Source of the DNA: an uncultured bacterium
Lineage (GTDB): Bacteria > Planctomycetota > JAJSAM01 > JAJVHW01
Reading direction: 5' to 3'
Length of the DNA stretch: 48,360 bases
NCBI GenBank assembly: GCA_937996235.1
Contig: CALKVK010000005.1
Location: 1 to 48,360, forward strand
The translations under genes and the position numbers were made by a program. The notes beneath the pieces were generated by a model. That model did no database searches and was not told the DNA's origin. It was given only the letters and a program-made list of their open reading frames with translations. Shown piece after piece: positions 15,604 through 24,487 of the stretch (the first letter of the stretch is position 1; the number at the start of each line of letters is the position of its first letter).

Positions 15604-16712
15604 GGGGCGGCGACCTCGCGCCAGCAGAGGATGCTCGTGGACGCGAGCGACGTGCTCGCGAGCGCCACGGCGGACGAGGAGTAGAGCAGATCCACCGTGC
15701 CCGCCAGCGTCAGGTCGGTGTCGATCGACTGCATCTCGGCGCCGACGAGCACCGCGCCGACGACCATCTTCGACGAGCCGCCGCCCGACATGCGGACGGT
15801 CCCGTCGACGAGCACGAGGCCCGTCCAGCGGAAGTTGCCCGTGATGACGAGGTCGCCGTAGACGATAAGGATCCCGGCGCCGTGGGAGTTGCCGGAGAGG
15901 TGCAGGTCGCCTTCGCAGACGACGACCTCGATGCCCGAGCTCGTGGCGCTGCCGAAGTCGCGGTTCGCGTGCGAGCCCGGCTCGAGGCGGATCGTCGCCG
16001 CCGACGCCGCGCCAGCCATCAGACCGGCGAGATCCACGAGCGGCGTCTGCGTCAGCGAGGGCGTGCCGTCGACGCCCAGGAACTGGTCGGTGACGAGCGG
16101 CGAGAGCTGCACGGCGATGTCCGCGACCGGCGCCGGCGTCGCGAGCGCGTGCAGCGCCGGCGAGAACGCGTCGAACGCGCCGTCGAGTCCGTGGTCGCGG
16201 CCGTCCACCTGGAAGCGGTTGCCGTTCACGTCGATGATCGGCGCGGGCACGTTCAGCGTGATGGCCGCCGTGATCGTGGGCGTGGTGACCGTGCGGCGCG
16301 TCACGACCTCGATCGCGCGTCGCGCGCCCCCCACCGTGCCCACGCTCGTGAGGACGACGAACTGGTCCTCGTCGGACTCGTCGACGCTCCCGTCGCAGTC
16401 GTCGTCGACACCGTTCGCGTCGCCCGCCGTGAACGTGACCGCGTACGTCCCCAGTCCCTCGAGGGCCGTCGGCGCGACGTCGCTCGCGGGCGCGGCGCCA
16501 CCCGCCGCGCGGATCTCCGCGAGTGCCGCGTCCACGCCTGCCTCGGCCAGCAGGAACGCGCGCTGCCGGCGGACCTGCATCTCCGACTCGCGGCGGCGGC
16601 ACATCGCCGGCATCAGAACGCTCGCGGCAATGACCGCACACGCGGAGAGCAGCAGCAGGACCGCGAGCAGCGTGCTGCCGCGGGTGCGTCGGGCGCGGCG
16701 CGGCGGCGTCAT
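15600..16712 (-). CDS. PilX-like type IV pilus-associated protein with a MopE-type metal motif
   Basis: A 370-residue protein. The N-terminus RRARRTRGSTLLAVLLLLSA is a PilX-type class III signal and membrane helix, in which the prepilin peptidase site would follow Gly. RRQRAFLLAEAGVDAALAEIR is the helix typical of PilX/PilK-like proteins. Around residues 97-110, GVDDDCDGSVDE is the Asp-rich 'DDDCDG' putative metal-binding motif known from MopE-like proteins. The C-terminal about 150 residues are Gly/Val-rich beta repeats (DLHLSGNSHGAGILIVYGDL, VITGNFRWTGLVLVDGTVRMSGGG), typical of the large PilX-associated proteins of Gram-negative bacteria. The downstream HEAT-type gene overlaps by four bases and a PilV-like gene lies 107 bases upstream. 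Role is probably at the pilus tip or in a secreted pseudopilus. Confidence 0.7.
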   Translation of the reverse strand: MTPPRRARRTRGSTLLAVLLLLSACAVIAASVLMPAMCRRRESEMQVRRQRAFLLAEAGVDAALAEIRAAGGAAPASDVAPTALEGLGTYAVTFTAGDANGVDDDCDGSVDESDEDQFVVLTSVGTVGGARRAIEVVTRRTVTTPTITAAITLNVPAPIIDVNGNRFQVDGRDHGLDGAFDAFSPALHALATPAPVADIAVQLSPLVTDQFLGVDGTPSLTQTPLVDLAGLMAGAASAATIRLEPGSHANRDFGSATSSGIEVVVCEGDLHLSGNSHGAGILIVYGDLVITGNFRWTGLVLVDGTVRMSGGGSSKMVVGAVLVGAEMQSIDTDLTLAGTVDLLYSSSAVALASTSLASTSILCWREVAAP

Positions 16713-16819
16713 CGGGGCCCCCGGTCGCGCGTCGGCGCCGGTGCGTGCGCCGGCGCGATCGACGCGGCAGCGGCACCCGCCCGAGTTCTCGCCTCGCAGG
16801 GCGCGGCGCGCATCCCGCG

Positions 16820-17527
16820 CTACTCGTAGTCCGTCGCGATGAGCAGTCTCAGGAGGTCGTAGATCGGGTCGCCGACCGTGGAGGTCGTGCCGCCCGACGT
16901 GCCCGAGTCGGCGGAGCCGCCGCTCGAGAGCGAGTCGCCGACGAGCATCGGGTCCGCCGCGTCGAGCGAGGATCCGGCGGAGAGCGAGTCGCCCCCGGCG
17001 TCCGGTGCCGCGCCGCCCGTGTCGGCCGTGCCCGTGAACTCCGACTCGGTGTAGGTGACCCAGTTCAGCAGGACGCCGTCGGGCGTCGCGAGGTCTGCGG
17101 CCGTGGACGCGGACCCGTCGCAGATGCTCCGGTCGCCCACGATCGTCGCGAAGACCAGGGGTTCGTGGGTCTCGCCGTGGCCGAACGCGAGTTCCACGCG
17201 GACTCGGTAGAGCGGTGATGCCGCGCCCACCGGCGTGATGTCCGTCACATGGACCGCTGCCGTGGCGGGCTGCCCGCTGCCGTCGTCGACGGTGCGGGTC
17301 GCGCCGTCGAACACGTCGCGGAGCGTCGCCGGGTCGGCGGCGCGCACCTCCTCGACGATCGAGGCGAGTTCGTGCGCGGCGTGCGTCTTGCGTGCCGTGG
17401 TGCGGTCGAGGAGGGACGCGACGAGCACGGTCCCGACCGTCTCCACCAGCGCGAGCGCCAGGATGACGGCCGCGACGAGTACGTGGAGCAGCGCGGCGCC
17501 GCGCTGCCGCCTGGCGTGACGGAGCAT
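16820..17527 (-). CDS. PilV-like prepilin with an altered N-terminal motif
   Basis: A 235-residue protein starting at ATG 17527 with GAGAGG six bases upstream. The N-terminus RQRGAALLHVLVAAVILALALVETVGTVLVASLLDRT has the class III signal layout: basic residues, Gly, then a long hydrophobic helix. The residue at mature position 5, normally Glu, is His. The rest is a beta-type globular region and a Ser/Gly/Asp-rich tail before the C-terminus LLRLLIATDYE. It precedes the PilX-like gene, consistent with a minor pseudopilin. If Glu5 is indeed lost, incorporation into a pilus would be atypical. The family assignment rests on the N-terminus and context only. Confidence 0.6.
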   Translation of the reverse strand: MLRHARRQRGAALLHVLVAAVILALALVETVGTVLVASLLDRTTARKTHAAHELASIVEEVRAADPATLRDVFDGATRTVDDGSGQPATAAVHVTDITPVGAASPLYRVRVELAFGHGETHEPLVFATIVGDRSICDGSASTAADLATPDGVLLNWVTYTESEFTGTADTGGAAPDAGGDSLSAGSSLDAADPMLVGDSLSSGGSADSGTSGGTTSTVGDPIYDLLRLLIATDYE

Positions 17528-17667
17528 GCCGGACCTCTCGGGACCGAACCGTCCCGGCGAATTCCCCGGTGCCTCGTCGGCAGTCCCCGCCGGTGACTTG
17601 AGCGAATTTCGGGAGAATCACTCCCTGAGGCGCGCCACCGCGTTTCCAGCCTCGATTCCGGTCGCGG

Positions 17668-19035
17668 TCACTTCGCGAACGGGTGGTGCACGTGGCGGCC
17701 GCCGTTCTGCGCGGCGAGGGCCGGGAGCAGCGGGAGCTCCTCCTCGCCGAGCGACACGGTGTGGATGCGCGCACGCCCGGCGTTGAGTGTCGTGACGGCC
17801 TCCACGATGCGCTCGACGTCCTTGATGCGGCCGCGGTTCGGGGCGCCGTCCGAGAGCAGCACGATGTCGTCCACGCCGGGGGCCGGGCTGCGCGCGGCCG
17901 GGCCGACGCCGAGCAGTCCGAGCGCCTGCTCGAGCGCGTCGTAGATGTTCGTGTAGGACTTCGTCTCCTGCTCGGGCAGGTACGCCACGAGGTCGAGCTT
18001 GTGCTGCGGCCGCGCGGGGAGCGGGCCGTCCCCGAACCACCACACGCGCTCGTTGAACAGCACGACCGCGAACGTGCACGCCGAGGAGAGTCCCTTCACG
18101 GCGTCCACGAGCTCCTGCTGCGCGCGGTCGCGGCGCGGCCCCCACATCGACTGCGAGAAGTCGATGACGAAGCACACGCGGCGGCCGGTCAGCGGGATGT
18201 CGAAGAAGCGCGCGAACGTCGGCCGGTCGCCGTGCGTGCGCTCGTCGCTCGTCTCCGTGGCCGGTGCGACCTCGGCCGCGGGGAGCGGCGCGGAGCCGCC
18301 GAGCCGCTCGTGCGCCTCGGGGAAGTGGAAGCCCTCGCGCTCCGCCTGCCACCAGTCCTCCCACGTGCGCGGCTCGCTGCCGTGGTCGAGACCCGTGAGC
18401 TGCACGAGCGCGTCGCGCGCCGCGGCGCGGACGGCGGCGTCGGGGTGACGGAGGCGACGCACGAGCGCGTCGGCGACGCGCACGTCGCGCTGGCCGGCGA
18501 GTCCGAGGCAGGCCCCGGCGGCCACGGCCCACGGCGGCGCGGCGTCGAGCAGCGCGAGGAGGTCGGCGCGACCGGCGCCCTCCGGGAGCGCCCCGAGCGC
18601 CTCGGCCGCGAGCGCCGCGGCGCGCGCGTCGCCCGTCGCGAACGCGAGGGTCGAGAGCGGACGGCGCGCGGCGTCGCCCGGCACGCGCGCGAACGCGGCG
18701 ACGAGCGCCCGCGGCACGGACGCGTCGCGCTCGGCGGCGACGGCACTCACGAGCGGCGCGACGGCGTCCGCCGCGGCGATGCGCGCGAGGAGCGGCGCCG
18801 CGGCCGCGCGCACGGCCGGCTCCGGGTCGCGGAGGAGCAGCTTCTCGACGGTGCGCGCGACGCCGCGGCCGGCGGCGGCGAGGTCCTCGTCGGGCGCCGC
18901 GAGCAGCTCGCGCAGCGCGGCCTCGCGCCGCGCCGCGTCGCGCGCGCGCAGGTCGCGCAGCGCCCCGGCGGCGTCGCCGCGCGCGACGCCGGCGACGAGC
19001 GCGACGACGAGCAGCCCGACGAGCCTCCGTCCCAT
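17668..19035 (-). CDS. Exported HEAT-repeat and von Willebrand factor A domain protein
   Basis: A 455-residue secreted or periplasmic protein. The signal peptide is MGRRLVGLLVVALVAGVARG. Residues about 25-235 are HEAT-like helices (LRARDAARREAALRELLAAPDE, VADALVRRLRHPDAAVRAAARDALVQL). Residues about 270-455 are a VWA domain opening with VCFVIDFSQSMWG, a complete DxSxS metal-ion-dependent adhesion site, and containing LLSDGAPNRGRI. It should bind a protein ligand through Mg2+. The ATG at 19035 follows a -10-like TATGCT by six bases without a ribosome binding site. It is divergent from the unknown gene at 19103, with only 67 bases between the start codons. Confidence 0.78.
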   Translation of the reverse strand: MGRRLVGLLVVALVAGVARGDAAGALRDLRARDAARREAALRELLAAPDEDLAAAGRGVARTVEKLLLRDPEPAVRAAAAPLLARIAAADAVAPLVSAVAAERDASVPRALVAAFARVPGDAARRPLSTLAFATGDARAAALAAEALGALPEGAGRADLLALLDAAPPWAVAAGACLGLAGQRDVRVADALVRRLRHPDAAVRAAARDALVQLTGLDHGSEPRTWEDWWQAEREGFHFPEAHERLGGSAPLPAAEVAPATETSDERTHGDRPTFARFFDIPLTGRRVCFVIDFSQSMWGPRRDRAQQELVDAVKGLSSACTFAVVLFNERVWWFGDGPLPARPQHKLDLVAYLPEQETKSYTNIYDALEQALGLLGVGPAARSPAPGVDDIVLLSDGAPNRGRIKDVERIVEAVTTLNAGRARIHTVSLGEEELPLLPALAAQNGGRHVHHPFAK

Positions 19036-19041
19036 GGGGGC

Positions 19042-19047
19042 AGCATA
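19042..19047 (-). promoter_or_regulatory. -10-like TATGCT, leaderless start of the VWA gene
   Basis: TATGCT on the minus strand, six bases before the ATG at 19035. It forms a back-to-back pair with the rightward TACATT at 19091-19096 in a 67-base divergent region. Confidence 0.5.
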
Positions 19048-19090
19048 CGCGCGCCCGCCGGGACGTCGCGGCACGCCGACCGCCCGCGGG

Positions 19091-19096
19091 TACATT
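19091..19096 (+). promoter_or_regulatory. -10-like TACATT, leaderless start of the gene at 19103
   Basis: TACATT ends exactly six bases before the GTG at 19103, with no ribosome binding site. This spacing decides the choice of the GTG start, since the frame is open far upstream. Confidence 0.5.
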
Positions 19097-19102
19097 CCGG
19101 CC

Positions 19103-20413
19103 GTGAGGCGCCCCACCCCCCGCACCCCGCGCGACGACGACGAGCGCGGCCCCGCCGACCCGTTCGAGGGCATGTTCCGCGCCGACGGGACGCTCGACGC
19201 CGACGTCGTCGGACGCCGGCTGCCGTCGCTCGTGGACCTGCTCCGCCACGACGAGCGCTGCTTCGACCTGCGCGTCGACTTCGACGCGCTCGCGCGGCTG
19301 CTCGTCGGCGACGCGGGGGCGGCGCTGCGCGACGCGCCGTCCGAGGACGCGTTCGAGGACGCGCTGCGCGACTTCTCGCGCGAGGAGCTCGCGGGACTCG
19401 TCCCCGAACGCGACGTCGACGCCGCCGCGGGCGCGCTGCGCTCGATCGCGGACGACGCGGAAACGCCGCGCTCGCGGCGCCGCGCGGCGGCCGCGGGCGT
19501 CGCGCTCGCGAGCAGCCTCGCGGGCGAGGACGGCCTGCGCGGCCGCGGGCTGTTCGACCTCGTGCTGCGCGTCAGCCTCGAGGAGCTCCACGCGCAGGAG
19601 GCGCTCCGCCGCCGCGCCGCCGAGGAGGGCGCGCTCGAGGCCGGCGAGCTCGAGGAGTTCTGGCGCACGTACCCCGCGCTCCGCGCGCACTACGAGCGCC
19701 GCTACCGCCGCGACGTGCAGCAGGTGCTCGAGGCGCTCGAGGCCGACGTGCTGCCGCAGGCCGTCTCGATCGACCTCGCGCTGCGCGGTGCGAACGCGCT
19801 GCTCCGGACGGCCGCGCTGCGGCGCGAGGAGGGGCGCCCGCTCACGGGCGACGAGGCGCGCGACGTGCTCGGCCGGACCTTCGAGGACGACTTCCTGGAC
19901 GGCGGCCGCGAGCTCGTGCTCGCGCGCTGGACGGCCGCCTGCGACGCGGCGCGGCGCGCGGGCGCGGACGACGCGGCGTCGCGGCGCACCGTCGAGGCGA
20001 CGGCGCTCGCCGTGCGCCTCGGCGCACCGGGCAGCCCCGGCGGCGAGCTGATCCTCTTCCACGCCTACATGCGCGCGATCGTCGAGGGCAGCTTCCACGT
20101 GCGCGACGAGGCCGAGGCGCAGGTGGCGCGCGGGCTGTTCGCCGACAGCGGCCTGTCGGCCGACGGCGTGCTCGCGTACGCGCAGCACCTCGGCGTGCGC
20201 GGCGAGAGCGACGACCGCGAGCGCGTGCTCGTCGCGGGCATCGAGCTCTGGCCGCAGCACGAGGGGCTCCGCGCGGCGGCGATCGCGGCCGCGGCCGAGC
20301 GCGACGACGCCGCGCGCGGCGAGCGCCAAGGCCCGACCTACGACGACGCGGGCGAGACGTTCTCGGAGCTCGACGAGGACGACGCCGACGCGGACGACTC
20401 CCCCGCCGTGTGA
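19103..20413 (+). CDS. Unrecognised acidic helical protein
   Basis: A 436-residue soluble protein rich in Ala, Arg, Asp and Glu, with no signal peptide or membrane segment. The middle is strongly helical (EELHAQEALRRRAAEEGALEAGELEEF, YERRYRRDVQQVLEALEADVL). The last third resembles a tetratricopeptide-like region (EAEAQVARGLFADSGLSADGV, RERVLVAGIELWPQHEGLRAAAI). The C-terminus is an acidic tail (ELDEDDADADDSPAV). No catalytic motif was recognised. It is divergent from the VWA gene and followed by the large repeat protein 118 bases on. The start is inferred from the promoter geometry. Confidence 0.6.
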   Translation: MRRPTPRTPRDDDERGPADPFEGMFRADGTLDADVVGRRLPSLVDLLRHDERCFDLRVDFDALARLLVGDAGAALRDAPSEDAFEDALRDFSREELAGLVPERDVDAAAGALRSIADDAETPRSRRRAAAAGVALASSLAGEDGLRGRGLFDLVLRVSLEELHAQEALRRRAAEEGALEAGELEEFWRTYPALRAHYERRYRRDVQQVLEALEADVLPQAVSIDLALRGANALLRTAALRREEGRPLTGDEARDVLGRTFEDDFLDGGRELVLARWTAACDAARRAGADDAASRRTVEATALAVRLGAPGSPGGELILFHAYMRAIVEGSFHVRDEAEAQVARGLFADSGLSADGVLAYAQHLGVRGESDDRERVLVAGIELWPQHEGLRAAAIAAAAERDDAARGERQGPTYDDAGETFSELDEDDADADDSPAV

Positions 20414-20476
20414 CACCCCCGTAACGACTCCCGACGAAGCTCGATCTCGCGCTGCCGCTGCGCGGCAGGTGTCCGC

Positions 20477-20482
20477 TACGCT
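20477..20482 (+). promoter_or_regulatory. -10-like TACGCT of the large repeat-protein gene
   Basis: TACGCT lies 49 bases before the GTG at 20532. The predicted leader of about 43 bases carries AAGGAG (20522-20527) four bases before the start. It therefore represents the leadered promoter class here. Confidence 0.4.
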
Positions 20483-20531
20483 GCGCGCAGGGTGTGGCGC
20501 GCGACGCGCAGGAGCGGACGGAAGGAGCGAC

Positions 20532-23500
20532 GTGGCGAAGAAGCGGAGCGGGCCGGGTCCGGTCGCCGTCCTCGCGGTGCTCGTGGTGCTGCTGCTCGCG
20601 GGCATGGGCGCCGCGCTCGCCATCGTGCTCGGCGACGACCCGGACGCCGTCGCGCGGCCGGAGGGGCCGGGCGCGGGGACTGCCGACACGCGGCCCGAGG
20701 ACGCCCCGCACGCAGACGGCGGCCCGGAGGACGCGGCACCCGAGGTCGTGGCGTCGTCGAACGGGGGCGCCGATGCGAGCGTTGCGGCGACGCTGCGCGG
20801 GCGGCTGCGCAACTACCGCACGCGCGAGCCCGTCGCGGGCGTCGCCCTGACGCTGCTCGTGCCGCCCGCGGCCGAAGGCGCGAAGGCGGTGCAGCTCGCC
20901 GCCGCGAGCGAGGCCGACGGCGCGTTCCGGTTCACGGGCCTGCCGCCCCGCGGCGGGTACCTGCTCGCGGGCGCGCTCGAGCCGTTCGCGCCGCTCTCGC
21001 GGCCGGGCATCGACCTCGCGCCGTCGCAGGTCCGCGACCTCGGGACCATCTGGCTCGACCTGCCCGTGGACCTGCCCGTGCTCGTCGCCGACCTGACGGG
21101 GGCGCCGGTCGCGGAGGCGCACGTGTGCGTGTTCGCGACGTCCGTCGGCGCGGCGAGCGACGACGAGGAAGCGCCCGACACGGGCGCGTCGGGCGTCGCG
21201 GCGCCGGCCGCGCCGACGGCGGAGGCGCAGACCGACGCCGCAGGGACCGCGACGGTCAAGGGACTCCTGCCCGGCTGGTACCTCGTCAGCGCGACGGCCA
21301 AGGGCCACGGGCGCGCGGGCCGCGCGAACGTGCTGCTCGCGCCGGACGCGCGCAGCGAGACGCTGCGCCTGCTGCTGCCGCTCGGGCACGCGCTCGGCGG
21401 GCGCGTCACGGACGCCGCGGGCGCCCCCGTCGCGGCCGCGCGCGTCATCGCCGCGCCGGACGCGAGCCGGCACCCCGCGCTCGAGAGCACCGAGGCGGCG
21501 ACCGACGCGGACGGCCGGTACGCGCTGGAGGGGCTCGCGGCGGGCAACTACACGCTCTACCTCGCGCAGGAGGGCCGGAGCCTCGTCGCCGGCGGCGCGG
21601 CGCGTGTGCCCGACATGGAGCGGCTCGACATCCGCCTGCGCCCGACCGCGACGCTCGTCGGGACCGTGACCGACCGCGACGGCGGCGGCATCGCCGACGC
21701 CGAGGTCTCCTACGCGCCGCAGAGCGGCGTGGAGCTCTCGACGCGCACCGGGCCCGACGGCTCGTACCGCATCGAGGGCGTGCCCTCCGGCCCGTCGCAG
21801 TACTTCCGTGTGCGCGCCGACGGCTTCGTGCCGTACCCCGACCCGACCGTGCCGCAGCAGGGCTCCGGCGAGAGCGTGCGCGAGGGCGCGGAGGTGCGCC
21901 GCGACGTCACGCTCGAGCACGGCGTGCGCTGCGACGTCACGGTGCTCGCGTCGCCCGACGACGCCCCGGTCGAGGGCGCCACGATCGAGCTGCGCATGGT
22001 GCAGATGTGGGGCGGCGACGGTCGCCCGTGGAGCGCGACGACCGACGAGTCGGGCGTCGCGAAGTTCCCCGGCGTCTCACCCGGGACCTACATGGTGATG
22101 ATCGCCGCGCCCGGCTACGTGCAGCCGGGCATGCCGGCGGGTGCGCAGCAGCTCCTCGGCAACGCGCAGGCGGTGCCGGAGGCGTGGCGGCTCGACCTGA
22201 CGCAGGACCTCGCGCGCACCTACCGCGTGGCGCGCGGCGTCAGCGTGCGCGGCATCGTGCGCGACGCGTCGAACCAGCCGTACGCCGGCGCGCGCGTGAC
22301 GGTGACCGGCTCCGCGCCGCTCGTCCCCATCTTCACGGACGCCGAGGGGAAGTTCCGCGTGGACGCCGTCGGCGCGTCGCGGCGCGCGGTGGCCTCCGCG
22401 ACGGCGCCCGGGCTGCCGAGCGGCTCGTCCGAGCCCTTCGTCGTCGAGGAAGGGCGCGACGTTAACGACATCGAGATCAAGCTGGTCGCGGGCGCGACCG
22501 TGACCGGCCGCGTGCGCTCGCAGGACGGCAGCGCGCTGCAGGGCGCGTTCGTGCGCTGGATGCGCGGGCAGTTGAGCGACGGGAACTCGTGGCAGTTCCA
22601 GCGCTTCGAGTCCGCGGAGCGCTTCCCCGTCGCCGCCGACGGGACGTTCACGATCACGGGCGTCCCCGACGGGGCGCTGACGGTCCGCGCCGACGCCGAC
22701 GGCTGCCTGCCGCAGTGGAGCCGCGGCGCGAACGTCGAGTCGGGCCGCGACGTCGGCGGCATCGACCTGATCCTGCAGCCCGCCGTGGAGATGCGCGGGC
22801 GCGTGGAGCGGATGGACGGCACGCCGGTCGTCGGCGCGCGCATCAACGCGAACTACAGCGGCGAGAGCGCCGAGAACCGCTCGTGGGGCGGCTTCGTGGG
22901 CGCGATCCCGGGCGACCCGAACGCGCAGAGCGACGAGAACGGCCAGTTCGTGCTGCGCGGCCTGAAGCCGGGCATCTACTGGCTCTGGGCCGCGGCCCCC
23001 GGCAACGCGCCCGCCTGGCAGGGCGACGTCGCGACCGGCACCGGCGAGGTCCTGCTGAAGCTCGGCCGCGCGGAGTCGATCGCCGGCGTGGTGCTGACGC
23101 CCGAGGGCGCGCCGCTCGGCGGCGTGCCGGTGCGCGCGCAGCCCGCCGAGGAGGCGCGCGCGCAGCGCGGCAACTGGTGGGGCTGGGGCAATCAGGTCTT
23201 CACGGCGCCCGACGGCGCGTTCGAGTTCCAGGACCTGCCCGAGGGGATCTTCGACCTGACCGTCTCCGCCAACTGGGTGTGGGGCCGCGACGCGAACGTG
23301 CGCGAGACCACGGAGCAGGGCGTGCGCACGGGCCGCACCGACGTGGAGATCCGCGTGCAGGCGGGCAACGTCATCGCGGGTCGCGTGCTCGACCTGCAGG
23401 ACCACCCGGTCACGAACGGCTGGATCAACGCCGTCCCCGAGTCGGGCGGCAACAACTGGCAGAGCCAGCGCTGGGCGCGCATCGCCGCCGACGGCTCGTT

Positions 23501-24392
23501 CAAGATCTCCGGCCTCGCGCCGGGGGCGCACACGGTGTCCGTGTACGGCTCGTTCATCGGCGAGCCGGCGCGCGGCGTCCCGACGGGCAGCGACAACGTC
23601 GAGCTGCGCGTGCGCAGCGGGCTGACGATCTGCGGGTACGTCGTGGACACGCGCGGCATCGCGCTCGCGCAGGGCTTCAACCTGCAGACGCGCAAGGCGG
23701 GCACCGAGCAGTGGCAGTGGTCGCAGGTGTTCGCGCCGGGCGACGGCTCGTTCGTCGTCGTCGGGCTGGAGGACGGCTCGTACGACCTGAAGTTCCAGGC
23801 GAGCCCCTGGGCGCCCGCCGAGTTCGCAGCCGTCCGCGCCGGCGAGACCGCGCTCGAGGTCGTGATGCGCGAGGGCCGGGAGATCGCGGGCAGCGTGGTG
23901 AACGCGCGGGGCGAGCCGGTCCGCGCGAGCGTGCAGGCATACCAGATCAACGTCCCGGGCGGCGCCACGCCGGCCCAGTCGTCGGCCCGGGCGGACGGCT
24001 CGGGCGTGTTCACGCTGGTCGGCCTGCCGGACGGCGACTACCGCCTGAACGTGCGGGCGAGCGGCTACGCGCCCGCGGCGCTCGGGAACGTCCGCGCCGG
24101 CGCAGCCGGGCTGCGCATCGTCCTCGAGGAGGGCGTGAACGTCAGCGGCACGTGCAAGTGGGAGAACGGGGACGCCGTCGAGAACGCGCGCCTCCAGCTC
24201 GCGGGCGAGGACGGCAGCGCCGTGGCGTGGGCGCGCGTCGCCGGCGACGGCACCTTCACGTTCGAGCACGTCCCCTCCGACGGCACGTGGACGCTCTCCG
24301 GCAACTGGTGGGGAAACGGCCGGAGCACGACGATCCGCCACGAGGGCGAGGTCCGCTCCGGCGCGACCGACGTGGCCGTCGTCGTCCGCTGA
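20532..24392 (+). CDS. Giant protein of about 13 carboxypeptidase-regulatory-like repeats
   Basis: A 1286-residue protein. The N-terminus is cytosolic (AKKRSGPG), followed by one membrane segment (about residues 10-34, VAVLAVLVVLLLAGMGAALAIVLG) and an acidic linker. About thirteen tandem beta-sandwich modules of the CarboxypepD_reg/transthyretin-like type follow to the end. Each reads roughly GxVxDxxGxPVxGAxV ... T-D-x-x-G-x-F-x-(I/L)-x-G-(L/V)-x-x-G-x-Y. Examples are GGRVTDAAGAPVAAARVIAA, TDADGRYALEGLAAGNYTLYLA and SGVFTLVGLPDGDYRLNVRASG. No catalytic domain is attached. It is probably an extracytoplasmic structural or binding rod anchored in the inner membrane. The GTG start is set by AAGGAG four bases upstream. 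Such arrays are common in Planctomycetota but their role is unknown. Confidence 0.8.
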   Translation: MAKKRSGPGPVAVLAVLVVLLLAGMGAALAIVLGDDPDAVARPEGPGAGTADTRPEDAPHADGGPEDAAPEVVASSNGGADASVAATLRGRLRNYRTREPVAGVALTLLVPPAAEGAKAVQLAAASEADGAFRFTGLPPRGGYLLAGALEPFAPLSRPGIDLAPSQVRDLGTIWLDLPVDLPVLVADLTGAPVAEAHVCVFATSVGAASDDEEAPDTGASGVAAPAAPTAEAQTDAAGTATVKGLLPGWYLVSATAKGHGRAGRANVLLAPDARSETLRLLLPLGHALGGRVTDAAGAPVAAARVIAAPDASRHPALESTEAATDADGRYALEGLAAGNYTLYLAQEGRSLVAGGAARVPDMERLDIRLRPTATLVGTVTDRDGGGIADAEVSYAPQSGVELSTRTGPDGSYRIEGVPSGPSQYFRVRADGFVPYPDPTVPQQGSGESVREGAEVRRDVTLEHGVRCDVTVLASPDDAPVEGATIELRMVQMWGGDGRPWSATTDESGVAKFPGVSPGTYMVMIAAPGYVQPGMPAGAQQLLGNAQAVPEAWRLDLTQDLARTYRVARGVSVRGIVRDASNQPYAGARVTVTGSAPLVPIFTDAEGKFRVDAVGASRRAVASATAPGLPSGSSEPFVVEEGRDVNDIEIKLVAGATVTGRVRSQDGSALQGAFVRWMRGQLSDGNSWQFQRFESAERFPVAADGTFTITGVPDGALTVRADADGCLPQWSRGANVESGRDVGGIDLILQPAVEMRGRVERMDGTPVVGARINANYSGESAENRSWGGFVGAIPGDPNAQSDENGQFVLRGLKPGIYWLWAAAPGNAPAWQGDVATGTGEVLLKLGRAESIAGVVLTPEGAPLGGVPVRAQPAEEARAQRGNWWGWGNQVFTAPDGAFEFQDLPEGIFDLTVSANWVWGRDANVRETTEQGVRTGRTDVEIRVQAGNVIAGRVLDLQDHPVTNGWINAVPESGGNNWQSQRWARIAADGSFKISGLAPGAHTVSVYGSFIGEPARGVPTGSDNVELRVRSGLTICGYVVDTRGIALAQGFNLQTRKAGTEQWQWSQVFAPGDGSFVVVGLEDGSYDLKFQASPWAPAEFAAVRAGETALEVVMREGREIAGSVVNARGEPVRASVQAYQINVPGGATPAQSSARADGSGVFTLVGLPDGDYRLNVRASGYAPAALGNVRAGAAGLRIVLEEGVNVSGTCKWENGDAVENARLQLAGEDGSAVAWARVAGDGTFTFEHVPSDGTWTLSGNWWGNGRSTTIRHEGEVRSGATDVAVVVR

Positions 24393-24446
24393 CGCATCGG
24401 CGCAGCGCATGCCCGCGGCCGCCCGCCGCGATGCGTGCCGACCGCG

Positions 24447-24468
24447 CTCCTTACGATAGAGTAAGGAG
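24447..24468. promoter_or_regulatory. Palindromic operator overlapping the promoter of the toxin-antitoxin pair
   Basis: A perfect 8-base-pair inverted repeat, CTCCTTAC-GATAGA-GTAAGGAG. The left arm and spacer contain a -10-like TACGAT (24452-24457), so a dimeric repressor bound here would block transcription. AbrB-type antitoxins usually repress their own operon through such a site. The ribosome binding site AGGAG (24477-24481) follows, six bases before the ATG at 24488. Confidence 0.7.
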
Positions 24469-24487
24469 CACCGCACAGGAGTAAGCC

